The translations under genes and the position numbers were made by a program. Below, one piece after another: positions 10,791 through 28,555 of a stretch of DNA of 64,000 nucleotides. Position 1 is the first letter of the stretch; each line of letters starts with the position of its first letter. The stretch comes from Nematostella vectensis (taxonomy: Eukaryota; Cnidaria; Anthozoa; Actiniaria; Edwardsiidae), in assembly GCF_932526225.1 (NCBI RefSeq), contig NC_064039.1:5593001-5657000 (forward strand), written 5' to 3'. The notes under the pieces were generated by a model. It searched no databases, was not told the origin of the DNA, and was given only the letters and a program-made list of their open reading frames with translations.

Positions 10791-11769
10791 ACGGGGTTTT
10801 ATCGCCGGCTCTCATTTCTTTGCACCCTTGCCCTAGCGCACCTCTGCCTTTTACGCGCGCCACCAAATTCCCAATATTCAAAAACAAAACATTTCCGAAT
10901 AATCCCAAAGAGCCGGCTACCAGCCTAACCCATTCACCACACCTCATGTAACACCCATACACCACACCTTATGTACCACCCATACACCACACCTCATGTA
11001 CCACCGATACACCACACTTCATGTACCACCCATACACCACACCTCATGTACCACCCATACACCACACCTCATGTACCACCCATACACCACACCTCATGTA
11101 ACACCCATACACCACACCTTATGTACCACCCATACACCACACCTCATGTAGCACCCATACACCACACCTCATGTTACACCCATACACCACACCTCATGTA
11201 CCACCCATACACCACACCTCATGTACCACCCATACACCACACCTCATGTACCACCCATACACCACACCTTGTGTACCACCCATACACCAGACCTCATGTA
11301 CCACCCATACACCACACCTCATGTACCACCCATACACCACACCTCATGTACCACCCATACACCACACCTCATGTACCACCCATACTCAACACCTCATATA
11401 CCACCCATACACCACACCTCATGTAACACCCATACACCACACCTCTTGTAACACCCATACACCACACCTCATGTACGAACAATACACCACACCTAATGTA
11501 ACACCCATACACCACACCTCATGTACCACCCATACACCACACCTCATGTACGACCCATACACCACACCTAATGTAACACCCATACACCCACCTCATGTAC
11601 CACCCATACACCACACCTCATGTAGCCCTCATACACCACACCTCATGTACCACCCATACACCACACCTTGTGTACCACCCATACACCAGACCTCATGTAC
11701 CACCCATACACCACACCTCATGTACCACCCATACACCACACCTCATGTACCACCCATACACCACACCTC

Positions 11770-14700
11770 ATGTACCACCCATACACCACACCTCATGTAC
11801 CACCCATACTCAACACCTCATGTACCACCCATACACCACACCTCATGTACCACCCATACACCACACCTCATGTACCACCCATACACCACACCTCATGTAC
11901 CACCCATACTCAACACCTCATGTAGCCCTCATACACAACACCTCATGTACCAACCATACACCACACCTTGTGTACCACCCATACACCACACCTTGTGTAC
12001 CACCCATACACCACACATCATGTACCACCCATATACCAGACCTCATGTACCACCCATACACCACACATCATGTACCACCCATACACCACACCTCATGTAC
12101 CACCCATACACCACACCTCATGTAGCCCTCATACACCACACCTCATGTACCACCCATACACCATCCCTCCTGTACCACTCATACACCACACCTAATGTAG
12201 CCCCCATACACCACACCTCATGTACCACCCATACACCACACCTTGTGTACCACCCATACACCACACTTCATGTACAACCGATACACCACACCTCATGTAC
12301 CACCCATACACCACACCTCATGTACCACTCATACACCACACCTCATGTACCACCCATACACCACACCTCCTGTACCACTCATACACAACACCTCATGTAC
12401 CACCCATACACCACACCTCATGTAACACCCATACACCACACCTCATGTACCACCCATACATCACACCTCATGTACCACCCATACACCACACCTCATGTAC
12501 CACCCATACTCAACACCTCATATACCACCCATACACCACACCTCATGTAACACCCATACACCACACCTCTTGTAACACCCATACACCACACCTCATGTAC
12601 GAACAATACACCACACCTAATGTAACACCCATACACCACACCTCATGTACCACCCATACACCACACCTCATGTACGACCCATACACCACACCTAATGTAA
12701 CACCCATACACCCACCTCATGTACCACCCATACACCACACCTCATGTAGCCCTCATACACCACACCTCATGTACCACCCATACACCACACCTTGTGTACC
12801 ACCCATACACCAGACCTCATGTACCACCCATACACCACACCTCATGTACCACCCATACACCAGACCTCATGTAACACCCATACACCACACCTCATGTACC
12901 ACCCATACACCACACCTCGTGTACCACCCATACACCACACCTCATGTACCACCCATACACCACACCTCATGTACCACCCATACACCACACCTCATGTACC
13001 ACCCATACTCAACACCTCATGTACCACCCATACACCACACCTCATGTACCACCCATACACCACACCTCATGTACCACCCATACACCACACCTCATGTACC
13101 ACCCATACTCAACACCTCATGTAGCCCTCATACACAACACCTCATGTACCAACCATACACCACACCTTGTGTACCACCCATACACCACACCTTGTGTACC
13201 ACCCATACACCACACATCATGTACCACCCATACACCACACCTCATGTAGCCCTCATACACCACACCTCATGTACCACCCATACACCACACCTCCTGTACC
13301 ACTCATACACAACACCTCATGTACCACCCATACACCACACCTCATGTAACACCCATACACCACACCTCATGTACCACCCATACATCACACCTCATGTACC
13401 AACCATATACCACACTTCATGTACCACCCATACACCACACCTCGTGTACCACCCATACACCACACCTCGTGTAACACCCATACACAACACCTTGTGTACC
13501 ACCCATACACCACACCTCATGTACCACCCATACACCACACCTCATGTACCACCCATACTCAACACCTCATATACCACCCATACACCACACCTCATGTAAC
13601 ACTCATACACCACACCTCTTGTAACACCCATACACCACACCTCATGTACGACCCATACACCACACCTAATGTAACACCCATACACCACACCTCATGTACC
13701 ACCCATACACCACACCTCATGTAACACCCATACACCACACCTTATGTACCACCCATACACCACACCTCATGTAACACCCATACACCACACCTCATGTACC
13801 ACCCATACACCACACCTCATGTACCACCCATACTCAACACCTCATGTACCACCCATACACCACACCTCATGTACCACCCATACACCACACCTCATGTACC
13901 ACCCATACACCACACCTCATGTACCACCCATACTCAACACCTCATGTAGCCCTCATACACAACACCTCATGTACCAACCATACACCACACCTTGTGTACC
14001 ACCCATACACCACACCTTGTGTACCACCCATACACCACACATCATGTACCACCCATATACCAGACCTCATGTACCACCCATACACCACACATCATGTACC
14101 ACCCATACACCACACCTCATGTACCACCCATACACCACACCTCATGTAGCCCTCATACACCACACCTCATGTACCACCCATACACCATCCCTCCTGTACC
14201 ACTCATACACCACACCTAATGTAGCCCCCATACACCACACCTCATGTACCACCCATACACCACACCTTGTGTACCACCCATACACCACACTTCATGTACA
14301 ACCGATACACCACACCTCATGTACCACCCATACACCACACCTCATGTACCACTCATACACCACACCTCATGTACCACCCATACACCACACCTCCTGTACC
14401 ACTCATACACAACACCTCATGTACCACCCATACACCACACCTCATGTAACACCCATACACCACACCTCATGTACCACCCATACATCACACCTCATGTACC
14501 ACCCATACACCACACCTCATGTACCACCCATACTCAACACCTCATATACCACCCATACACCACACCTCATGTAACACCCATACACCACACCTCTTGTAAC
14601 ACCCATACACCACACCTCATGTACGAACAATACACCACACCTAATGTAACACCCATACACCACACCTCATGTACCACCCATACACCACACCTCATGTACG

Positions 14701-15855
14701 ACCCATACACCACACCTAATGTAACACCCATACACCCACCTCATGTACCACCCATACACCACACCTCATGTAGCCCTCATACACCACACCTCATGTACCA
14801 CCCATACACCACACCTTGTGTACCACCCATACACCAGACCTCATGTACCACCCATACACCACACCTCATGTACCACCCATACACCAGACCTCATGTAACA
14901 CCCATACACCACACCTCATGTACCACCCATACACCACACCTCGTGTACCACCCATACACCACACCTCATGTACCACCCATACACCACACCTCATGTACCA
15001 CCCATACACCACACCTCATGTACCACCCATACTCAACACCTCATGTACCACCCATACACCACACCTCATGTACCACCCATACACCACACCTCATGTACCA
15101 CCCATACACCACACCTCATGTACCACCCATACTCAACACCTCATGTAGCCCTCATACACAACACCTCATGTACCAACCATACACCACACCTTGTGTACCA
15201 CCCATACACCACACCTTGTGTACCACCCATACACCACACATCATGTACCACCCATACACCACACCTCATGTAGCCCTCATACACCACACCTCATGTACCA
15301 CCCATACACTGCACCTCCTGTACCACTCATACACAACACCTCATGTACCACCCATACACCACACCTCATGTAACACCCATACACCACACCTCATGTACCA
15401 CCCATACATCACACCTCATGTACCAACCATATACCACACTTCATGTACCACCCATACACCACACCTCGTGTACCACCCATACACCACACCTCGTGTAACA
15501 CCCATACACAACACCTTGTGTACCACCCATACACCACACCTCATGTACCACCCATACACCACACCTCATGTACCACCCATACTCAACACCTCATATACCA
15601 CCCATACACCACACCTCATGTAACACTCATACACCACACCTCTTGTAACACCCATACACCACACCTCATGTACGACCCATACACCACACCTAATGTAACA
15701 CCCATACACCACACCTCATGTACCACCCATACACCACACCTCATGTAACACCCATACACCACACCTTATGTACCACCCATACACCACACCTCATGTAACA
15801 CCCATACACCACACCTCATGTACCACCCATACACCACACCTCATGTACCACCCAT
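11770..15855 (+). repeat. 2,024-bp higher-order repeat, two adjacent copies
   Basis: The order of variant units from about 11,770 to 13,830 is repeated from about 13,794 to 15,855 at a constant offset of 2,024 bp (81 units minus one base). The missing base falls in the single 24-bp unit CATACACCCACC (about 12,709 and 14,733), present in both copies. A rare difference is ACACTGCACC near 15,306 against ACACCACACC in the first copy. The left side also shares the GTACGAACAATACACC variant at 11,474 with 12,599 (45 units away) and 14,623. This indicates very recent tandem duplication of an 81-unit block. Confidence 0.9.
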
Positions 15856-18018
15856 ACACCACACCTCGTGTACCACCCATACACCACACCTCGTGTAACA
15901 CCCATACACAACACCTTGTGTACCACCCATACACCAGACCTCATGTACCACCCATACACCACACATCATGTACCACCCATACACCACACCTCATGTAGCC
16001 CTCATACACCACACCTCATGTACCACCCATACACCACACCTCCTGTACCACTCATACACCACACCTAATGTAGCCCCCATACACCACACCTCATGTACCA
16101 CCCATACACCACACCTTGTGTACCACCCATACACCAGACCTCATGTACCACCCATACACCACACCTCATGTACCAACCATACACCACACCTCATGTACCA
16201 CCCATACACCACACCTCATGTACCACCCATACACCACACCTCATGTAGCCCTCATACACCACACCTCATGTACCACCCATACACCACACCTCCTGTACCA
16301 CTCATACACCACACCTAATGTAGCCCCCATACACCACACCTCATGTACCACCCATACACCACACCTTGTGTACCACCCATACACCAGACCTTATGTACCA
16401 CCCATACACCACACCTCATGCACTACCCATACACCACACCTTATGTACCACCCATACACCACACCTCATGTACCACCGATACACCACACTTCATGTACCA
16501 CCCATACACCACACCTCATGTACCACCCATACACCACACTTCATGTACCACGGATACACCACACCTCATGTACCACCGATACACCACACTTCATGTACCA
16601 CCCATACACCACACCTCATGTACCACCCATACACCACACTTCATGTACCACCGATACACCACACCTCATGTACCACCGATACACCACACTTCATGTACCA
16701 CCCATACACCACACCTCATGTACCACCCATACACCACACCTCATGTACCACCCATACACCACACTTCATGTACCACCCATACACCACACCTCATGTAACA
16801 CCCATACACCACACCTCATGTAACACCCATACACCACACCTCATGTACCACCCATACACCACACCTCATGTACCAACCATACACCACACCTCATGTACCA
16901 CCCATACACCACACCTCATGTAACACCCATACACCACACCTCATGTACCACCCATACACCAAACCTCATGTACCAACCATACACCACACCTCATGTAACA
17001 CCCATACACCACACCTCATGTACCACCCATACACCAAACCTCATGTACCAACCATACACCACACCTCATGTACCACCCATACACCACACATCATGTACCA
17101 CCCATACACCACACCTCATGTACCACCCATACACCACACCTCATATACCACCCATACACCACACCTTATGTTACACCCATACACCACACCTCATGTACCA
17201 CCGATACACCACACTTCATGTACCACCCATACACCACACCTTATGTACCACCCATACACCACACCTCTTGTAACACCCATACACCACACCTCATGTACCA
17301 CCCATACACCACACCTCATGTACCACCCATACACCACACCTCATGTACCACCCATACACCACACCTCATCTACCACCCATACACCACACCTCGTGTAACA
17401 CCCATACACCACACCTCATGTACCACCCATACACCACACCTCATGTACCACCCATACACCACACCTCATGTACCACCCATACACCACACCTCATGTACCA
17501 CCCATACACCACACCTCGTGTAACACCCATACACCACACCTCATGTACCACCCATACACCACACCTCATGTACCACCCATACACCACACCTCATGTTACA
17601 CCCATACACCACACCTCATGTACCACCCATACACCACACCTCATGTACCACCCATACACCAAACCTCATGTACCAACCATACACCACACCTCATGTAACA
17701 CCCATACACCACACCTCATGTACCACCCATACACCAGACCTCATGTTACACCCATACACCACACTTCATGTACCACCCATACACCACACCTCATGTACCA
17801 CCCATACACCAAACCTCATGTACCAACCATACACCACACCTCATGTTACACCCATACACCACACCTTGTGTACCACCCATACACCAGACCTCATGTTACA
17901 CTCATACACCACACCTCATGTACCACCCATACACCACACCTCATGTAGCACCCATACACCACACCTCATGTACCACCCATACTCAACACCTCATATACCA
18001 CCCATACACCACACCTCA

Positions 18019-21000
18019 TGTAACACCCATACACCACACCTCTTGTAACACCCATACACCACACCTCATGTACGACCCATACACCACACCTAATGTAACA
18101 CCCATACACCACACCTCATGTACCACCCATACACCACACCTCATGTAACACCCATACACCACACCTTATGTACCACCCATACACCACACCTCATGTAACA
18201 CCCATACACCACACCTCATGTACCACCCATACACCACACCTCATGTACCACCCATACACCACACATCATGTACCACCCATACACCACACCTCATGTAGCC
18301 CTCATACACCACACCTCATGTACCACCCATACACCACACCTCCTGTACCACTCATACACCACACCTAATGTAGCCCCCATACACCACACCTCATGTACCA
18401 CCCATACACCACACCTTGTGTACCACCCATACACCAGACCTCATGTACCACCCATACACCACACCTCATGTACCAACCATACACCACACCTCATGTACCA
18501 CCCATACACCACACCTCATGCACCACCCATACACCACACTTCATGTACCACCCATACACCACACCTTGTGTACCACCCATACACCACACATCATGTACCA
18601 CCCATACACCACACCTCATGTACCACCCATACACCACACCTCATGTAACACCCATACACCACACCTCATGTACCACCCATACACCACACCTCCTGTACCA
18701 CTCATACACCACACCTAATGTAGCCCCCATACACCACACCTCATGTACCACCCATACACCACACCTCATGTACCACCCATACACCACACCTTGTGTACCA
18801 CCCATACACCACACATCATGTACCACCCATACACCACACCTCATGTACCACCCATACACCACACCTCATGTAACACCCATACACCACACCTCATGTACCA
18901 CCCATACACCACACCTCCTGTACCACTCATACACCACACCTAATGTAGCCCCCATACACCACACCTCATGTACCACCCATACACCACACCTCATGTACCA
19001 CCCATACACCAAACCTCATGTACCAACCATACACCACACCTCATGTACCACCCATACACCACACCTTATGTTACACCCATACACCACACCTCATGTACCA
19101 CCCATACACCACACCTCATGTACCACCCATACACCACACCTCATATACCACCCATACACCACACCTCATATACCATCCATACACCACACTTCATGTACCA
19201 CCCATACACCACACCTCATGTACCAACCATACACCACACCTCATGTACCACCCATACACCACACCTTATGTTACAACCATACACCACACCTCATGTACCA
19301 CCCATACACCACACCTCATGTACCACCCATACACCACACCTCATGTACCACCCATACACCACACCTCATGTACCACCCATACACCACACCTCATGTACCA
19401 CCCATACACCACACCTTGTGTACCACCCATATACCACACCTCATGTAACACCCATACACCACACCTTATGTACCACCCATACACCACACCTCATGTAACA
19501 CCCATACACCACACCTCATGTACCACCCATACACCACACCTCATGTACCACCCATACACCACACATCATGTACCACCCATACACCACACCTCATGTAGCC
19601 CTCATACACCACACCTCATGTACCACCCATACACCACACCTCCTGTACCACTCATACACCACACCTAATGTAGCCCCCATACACCACACCTCATGTACCA
19701 CCTATACACCACACCTTGTGTACCACCCATACACCAGACCTCATGTACCACCCATACACCACACTTCATGTACCACCCATACACCACACCTTGTGTACCA
19801 CCCATACACCACACATCATGTACCACCCATACACCACACCTCATGTTACACTCATACACCACACCTCATGTACCACCCATACACCACACCTTGTGTACCA
19901 CCCATACACCAGACCTCATGTTACACTCATACACCACACCTCATGTACCACCCATACACCACACCTCATGTAGCACCCATACACCACACCTCATGTAGCA
20001 CCCATACACCACACCTCATGTAACACCCATACACCACACCTCTTGTAACACCCATACACCACACCTCATGTACGACCCATACACCACACCTAATGTAACA
20101 CCCATACACCACACCTCATGTACCACCCATACACCACACCTCATGTAACACCCATACACCACACCTTATGTACCACCCATACACCACACCTCATGTAACA
20201 CCCATACACCACACCTCATGTACCACCCATACACCACACCTCATGTACCACCCATACACCACACATCATGTACCACCCATACACCACACCTCATGTAGCC
20301 CTCATACACCACACCTCATGTACCACCCATACACCACACCTCCTGTACCACTCATACACCACACCTAATGTAGCCCCCATACACCACACCTCATGTACCA
20401 CCTATACACCACACCTTGTGTACCACCCATACACCAGACCTCATGTACCACCCATACACCACACCTCATGTACCAACCATACACCACACCTCATGTACCA
20501 CCCATACACCACACCTCATGCACCACCCATACACCACACTTCATGTACCACCCATACACCACACCTTGTGTACCACCCATACACCACACATCATGTACCA
20601 CCCATACACCACACCTCATGTACCACCCATACACCACACCTCATGTAACACCCATACACCACACCTCATGTACCACCCATACACCACACCTCCTGTACCA
20701 CTCATACACCACACCTAATGTAGCCCCCATACACCACACCTCATGTACCACCCATACACCACACCTCATGTACCACCCATACACCACACCTCATGTACCA
20801 CCCATACACCACACCTCATGTACCACCCATACACCAAACCTCATGTACCAACCATACACCACACCTCATGTACCACCCATACACCACACCTTATGTTACA
20901 CCCATACACCACACCTCATGTACCACCCATACACCACACCTCATGTACCACCCATACACCACACCTCATATACCACCCATACACCACACCTCATATACCA

Positions 21001-21450
21001 TCCATACACCACACTTCATGTACCACCCATACACCACACCTCATGTACCAACCATACACCACACCTCATGTACCACCCATACACCACACCTTATGTTACA
21101 ACCATACACCACACCTCATGTACCACCCATACACCACACCTCATGTACCACCCATACACCACACCTCATGTACCACCCATACACCACACCTCATGTACCA
21201 CCCATACACCACACCTCATGTACCACCCATACACCACACCTTGTGTACCACCCATACACCACACTTCATGTACCACCCATACACCACACCTCATGTACCA
21301 CCCATACACCACACCTTGTGTACCACCCATACACCACACTTCATGTACCACCCATACACCACACCTCATGTACCACCCATACACCACACCTCATCTACCA
21401 CCCATACACCACACCTCATGTACCACCCATACACCACACCTCATGTAACA
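18019..21450 (+). repeat. 2.0-kb internal duplication of the array
   Basis: The variant pattern at about 18,019-18,760 recurs at 20,019-20,760 (offset 2,000 bp, 80 units). The pattern from about 18,968 to 19,400 recurs at about 20,793 onward (offset 1,825 bp, 73 units). The copies are thus the same block differing by loss of 7 units. A point change CCTATACACC at 20,401 distinguishes the copies and is shared with 19,701. Confidence 0.8.
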
Positions 21451-24340
21451 CCCATATACCACACCTTATGTACCACCCATACACCACACCTCATGTAACA
21501 CCCATACACCACACCTAATGTACCACCCATACACCACACCTTGTGTACCACCCATACACCAGACCTCATGTTACACTCATACGCCACACCTCATGTACCA
21601 CCCATACACCACACCTCATGTACCACCCATACTCAACACCTCATATACCACCCATACACCACACCTCATGTAACACCCATACACCACACCTCTTGTAACA
21701 CCCATACACCACACCTCATGTACGACCCATACACCACACCTAATGTAACACCCATACACCACACCTCATGTACCACCCATACACCACACCTCATGTAACA
21801 CCCATACACCACACCTTATGTACCACCCATACACCACACCTCATGTAACACCCATACACCACACCTCATGTACCACCCATACACCACACCTCATGTACCA
21901 CCCATACACCACACCTCGTGTACCACCCATACACCACACCTCGTGTAACACCCATACACAACACCTTGTGTACAACCCATACACCAGACCTCATGTACCA
22001 CCCATACACCACACATCATGTACCACCCATACACCACACCTCATGTAGCCCTCATACACCACACCTCATGTACCACCCATACACCACACCTCCTGTACCA
22101 CTCATACACCACACCTAATGTAGCCCCCATACACCACACCTCATGTACCACCCATACAACACACCTTGTGTACCACCCATACAACAGACCTCATGTACCC
22201 CCCATACACCACACCTCATGTACCAACCATACACCACACCTCATGTACCACCCATACACCACACCTCATGCACCACCCATACACCACACCTTATGTACCA
22301 CCCATACACCACACCTCATGTACCACCGATACACCACACTTCATGTACCACCCATACACCACACCTCATGTACCACCCATACACCACACTTCATGTACCA
22401 CCGATACACCACACCTCATGTACCACCGATACACCACACTTCATGTACCACCCATACACCACACCTCATGTACCACCCATACACCACACCTCATGTACCA
22501 CCCATACACCACACTTCATGTACCACCGATACACCACACCTCATGTACGACCCATACACCACACTTCATGTACCACCCATACACCACACCTCATGTACCA
22601 CCCATACACCACACCTCATGTACCACCCATACACCACACCTCATATACCACCTATACACCACACCTCATGTAACACCCATACACCACACCTCTTGAAACA
22701 CCCATACACCACACCTCATGTAACACCCATACACCACACCTCATGTACCACCCATACACCACACTTCATGTACCACCGATACACCACACCTCATGTACCA
22801 CCGATACACCACACTTCATGTACCACCCATACACCACACCTCATGTACCACCCATACACCACACCTCATGTACCACCCATACACCACACCTCATGTTACA
22901 CCCATACACCACACCTCATGTACCACCCATACACCACACCTCATGTACCACCCATACACCACACCTTGTGTACCACCCATACACCAGACCTCATGTTACA
23001 CTCATACACCACACCTCATGTACCACCCATACACCACACCTCATGTACCACCCATACACCACACCTCATGTACCACCCATACTCAACACCTCATATACCA
23101 CCTATACACCACACCTCATGTAACACCCATACACCACACCTCTTGTAACACCCATACACCACACCTCATGTACGACCCATACACCACACCTAATGTAACA
23201 CCCATACACCACACCTCTTGTACCACCCATACACCACACCTCATGTACCATCCATTCACCATAACCTAGGTAAAACCCATACACCACACCTCATGTACCA
23301 CCCATACACCACACCTCATGTAACACCCATACACCACACCTTATGTACCACCCATACACCACACCTCATGTAACACCCATACACCACACCTCATGTACCA
23401 CCCATACACCACACCTCATGTACCACCCATACACCACACATCATGTACCACCCATACACCACACCTCATGTAGCCCTCATACACCACACCTCATGTACCA
23501 CCCATACACCATCCCTCCTGTACCACTCATACACCACACCTAATGTAGCCCCCATACACCACACCTCATGTACCACCCATACACCACACCTTGTGTACCA
23601 CCCATACACCACACTTCATGTACAACCGATACACCACACCTCATGTACCACCCATACACCACACCTCATGTACCACTCATACACCACACCTCATGTACCA
23701 CCAATACACCACACCTCATGTACCACTCATACACCACACCTTGTGTACCACCCATACACCAGACCTCATGTACCACCCATACACCACACCTCATGTACCA
23801 ACCATACACCACACCTCATGTACCACCCATACACCACACCTCATGTACCACCCATACACCACACCTTATGTACCACCCATACACCACACCTCATGTACCA
23901 CCCATACACCACACCTCATGCACCACCCATACACCACACCTCATGTACCACCCATACACCACAACTCATGTACCACTCATACACCACACCTTGTGTACCA
24001 CCCATACACCAGACCTCATGTACCACCAATACACCACACCTCATGTACCAACCATACACCACACCTCATGTACCACCCATACACCACACCTCATGCACCA
24101 CCCATACTCCACACCTTATGTACCACCCATACACCACACCTCATGTACCACCGATACACCACACTTCATGTACCACCCATACACCACACCTCATGTACCA
24201 CCCATACACCACACTTCATGTACCACCGATACACCACACCTCATGTACCACCCATACACCACACCTCATGTACCACCCATACACCACACCTCATGTACCA
24301 ACCATACACCACACCTCATGTACCACCCATACACCACACC
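20743..24340 (+). repeat. Long-range duplicated block, left copy (partner 31589-35480)
   Basis: The variant order here recurs about 11 kb away: offset 10,846 bp for about 20.74-21.4 kb, 11,196 bp for 21.54-22.9 kb, and 11,146 bp for about 23.0-24.34 kb. The steps equal a gain of 14 units and a loss of 2 units in the right copy. All offsets equal a multiple of 25 minus 4, as expected from the same shortened units lying between the copies. Rare markers shared in phase include TACAACACACC, GTACCCCCC and the AvrII-type unit (23,265 and 34,411). Confidence 0.85.
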
Positions 24341-27300
24341 TCATGTACCACCCATACACCACACCTCATCTACCACCCATACACCACACCTCATGTACCA
24401 CCCATACACCACACCTCATGTAACACCCATACACCACACCTCATGTTACACCCATACACCACACCTCATGTACCACCCATACACCACACCTCATGTACCA
24501 CCCATACACCACACCTCATGTTACACCCATACACCACACCTCATGTTACACCCATACACCACACCTCATGTACCACCCATACACCACACCTCATGTACCA
24601 CCCATACACCAAACCTCATGTACCAACCATACACCACACCTCATGTACCACCCATACACCACACCTCATGTACCACCCATACACCACACCTCATGTACCA
24701 CCCATACACCACACCTCATTTACCACCCATACATCACACCTCATGTACCACCCATACACCACACCTCATGTAACACCCATACACCACACCTCATGTTACA
24801 CCCATACACCACACCTCATGTACCACCCATACACCACACCTCATGTACCACCCATACACCAAACCTCATGTACCAACCATACACCACACCTCATGTACCA
24901 CCCATACACCACACCTCATGTACCACCCATACACCACACCTTATGTTACACCCATACACCACACCTCATGTACCACCCATACACCACACCTTATGTTACA
25001 CCCATACACCACACCTCATGTACCACCCATACACCACACCTCATGTAACACCCATACACCACACCTCATGTACCACCCATACACCACACCTCATGTACCA
25101 CCCATACACCACACCTCATGTACCACCCATACACCACACCTTGTGTACCACCCATACACCACACCTCATGTACCAACCATACACCACACCTCATGTACCA
25201 CCCATACACCACACCTCATGTACCACCCATACACCACACCTTGTGTACCACCCATACACCACACCTCATGTACCACCCATACACCACACCTCATGTTACA
25301 CCCATACACCACACCTCATGTACCACCCATACACCAAACCTCATGTACCAACCATACACCACACCTCATGTACCACCCATACACCACACCTTATGTACCA
25401 CCCATACACCACACCTTATGTACCACCCATACACCACACCTCATGTACCACCCATACACCAAACCTCATCTACCACCCATACACCACACCTTATGTACCA
25501 CCCATACACCACACCTTATGTACCACCCATACACCACACCTCATGTTACACCCATACACCACACCTCATCTACCACCCATACACCACACCTCATGTACCA
25601 CTCATACACCACACCTTATGTACCACCCATACACCACACCTCTTGTAACACCCATACACCACACCTCATGTACCACCCATACACCACACCTCATGTACCA
25701 CCCATACACCACACCTCATGTACCAACCATACACCACACCTCATGTACCACCCATACACCACACCTCGTGTACCACCCATACACCACACCTCATGTACCA
25801 CCCATACACCACACCTTCTGTACCACCCATACACCACACCTCATGTACCACCCATACATCACACCTCATGTACCACCCATACACCACACCTTATGTACCA
25901 CCCATACACCACACCTCATGTACCACCCATACATCACACCTCATGTAACACCCATACACCATACCTTGTGTACCACCCATACACCACACCTCATGTACCA
26001 CCCATACACCACACCTTGTGTACCACCCATACATCACACCTCATCTACCACCCATACACCACACCTCATGTAACACCCATACACCAAACCTCATGTACCA
26101 CCCATACACCACACCTCATGTACCACCCATACACCAAACCTCATGTACCACCCATACACCACACCTTGTGTACCACCCATACACCACACCTCATGTACCA
26201 CCCATACACCACACCTCATGTACCACCCATACTCAACACCTCATGTTACACCCATACACCACACCTCATGTACCACCCATACACCACACCTCATGTACCA
26301 TCCATTCACCATAACCTAGGTAAAACCCATACACCACACCTCATGTACCACCCATACACCACACCTCATGTACCACCCATACACCAAACCTCATGTACCA
26401 CCCATACACCACACCTTGTGTACCACCCATTCACCACACCTCATGTAACACCCATACACCACACTTCATGTACCACCCATACACCACACCTCATGTTACA
26501 CCCATACACCACACCTCATCTACCACCCATACACCACACCTCATCTACCACCCATACACCACACTTCATGTACCACCCATACACCACACCTCATGTACCA
26601 CCCATACACCACACCTCATGTACCACCCATACACCAAACCTCATGTACCACCCATACACCACACCTTGTGTACCACCCATACACCACACCTCATCTACCA
26701 CCCATACACCACACCTCATGTACCACCCATACACCACACCTCATGTACCACCCATACACCACACCTCATGTACCACCCATACACCACACCTCATGTTACA
26801 CCCATACACCAAACCTCATGTACCACCCATACACCACACCTTGTGTACCACCCATACACCACACCTCATGTACCACCCATACACCACACCTCATATACCA
26901 CCCATACACCAAACCTCATGTACCACCCATACACCACACCTTGTGTACCACCCATTCACCACACCTCATGTAACACCCATACACCACACTTCATGTACCA
27001 CCCATACACCACACCTCATGTTACACCCATACACCACACCTCATGTACCACCCATACACCACACCTCATGTACCACCCATACACCACACCTCATGTACCA
27101 CCCATACTCAACACCTCATATACCACCCATACACCACACCTCATGTACCACCCATACACCACACTTCATGTACCACCCATACACCACACCTCATGTTACA
27201 CCCATACACCACACCTCATGTACCACCCATACACCACACCATGTTCCATCCATACACCACACCTCATGTAACACCCATACACCACACCTCATGTAACACC

Positions 27301-28555
27301 CATACACCACACCTCATGTACCACCCATACATCACACCTCATGTAACACCCATATACCACACCTCATGTACCACCCATACTCAACACCTCATGTACCACC
27401 CATACACCACACCTTATGTACCACCCATACACCACACCTTATGTACCACCCATACATCACACCTCATGTACCAACCATACACCACACTTCATGTACCACC
27501 CATACACCACACCTCGTTTACCACCCATACACCACACCTCATGTAACACCCATATACCACACCATGTTCCATCCATACACCACACCTCGTGTACCACCCA
27601 TACACCACACCTCATGTAACACCCATACACCACACCTCATGTACCACCCATACATCACACCTCATGTACCAACCATACACCACACTTCATGTACCACCCA
27701 TACACCACACCTCGTGTACCACCCATACACCACACCTCGTGTAACACCCATACACAACACCTTGTGTACCACCCATACACCAGACCTCATGTACCACCCA
27801 TACACCACACATCATGTACCACCCATACACCACACCTCATGTAGCCCTCATACACCATACCTCATGTACCACCCATACACCACACCTCCTGTACCACTCA
27901 TACACCACACCTAATGTAGCCCCCATACACCACACCTCATGTACCACCCATACACCACACCTTGTGTACCACCCATACACCAGACCTCATGTACCACCCA
28001 TACACCAAACCTCATGTACCAACCATACACCACACCTCATGTACCACCCATACACAACACCTCATGTACCACCCATACTCAACACCTCATGTACCACCCA
28101 TACACCACACCTTATGTACCACCCATACACCACACCTCATGTACCACCGATACACCACACTTCATGTACCACCCATACACCACACCTCATGTACCACCCA
28201 TACACCACACCTCATGTACCACCCATACATCACACCTCATGTACCACCCATACACCACACCTCGTGTACCACCCATACACCACACCTCATGTAACACCCA
28301 TACACCACACCTTATGTACCACCCATACACCACACCTCATGTAACACCCATACACCACACCTCATGTACCACCCATACACCACACCTCATGTACCACCCA
28401 TACACCACACTTCATGTACCACCGATACACCACACCTCATGTACGACCCATACACCACACTTCATGTACCACCCATACACCACACCTCATGTACCACCCA
28501 TACACCACACCTCATGTACCACCCATACACCACACCTCATGTACCACCCATACAC

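Noticed and set aside
24843-27296. 817-codon plus-strand open frame (and others of 300-800 codons) inside the array, looking like a His/Thr/Pro/Tyr-rich repeat protein.
   Set aside because: It follows automatically from a stop-free 25-bp unit; equivalent frames exist in all three phases and end wherever a GTAACA or GTAGC variant falls. No start context, splice structure or terminus supports a gene.
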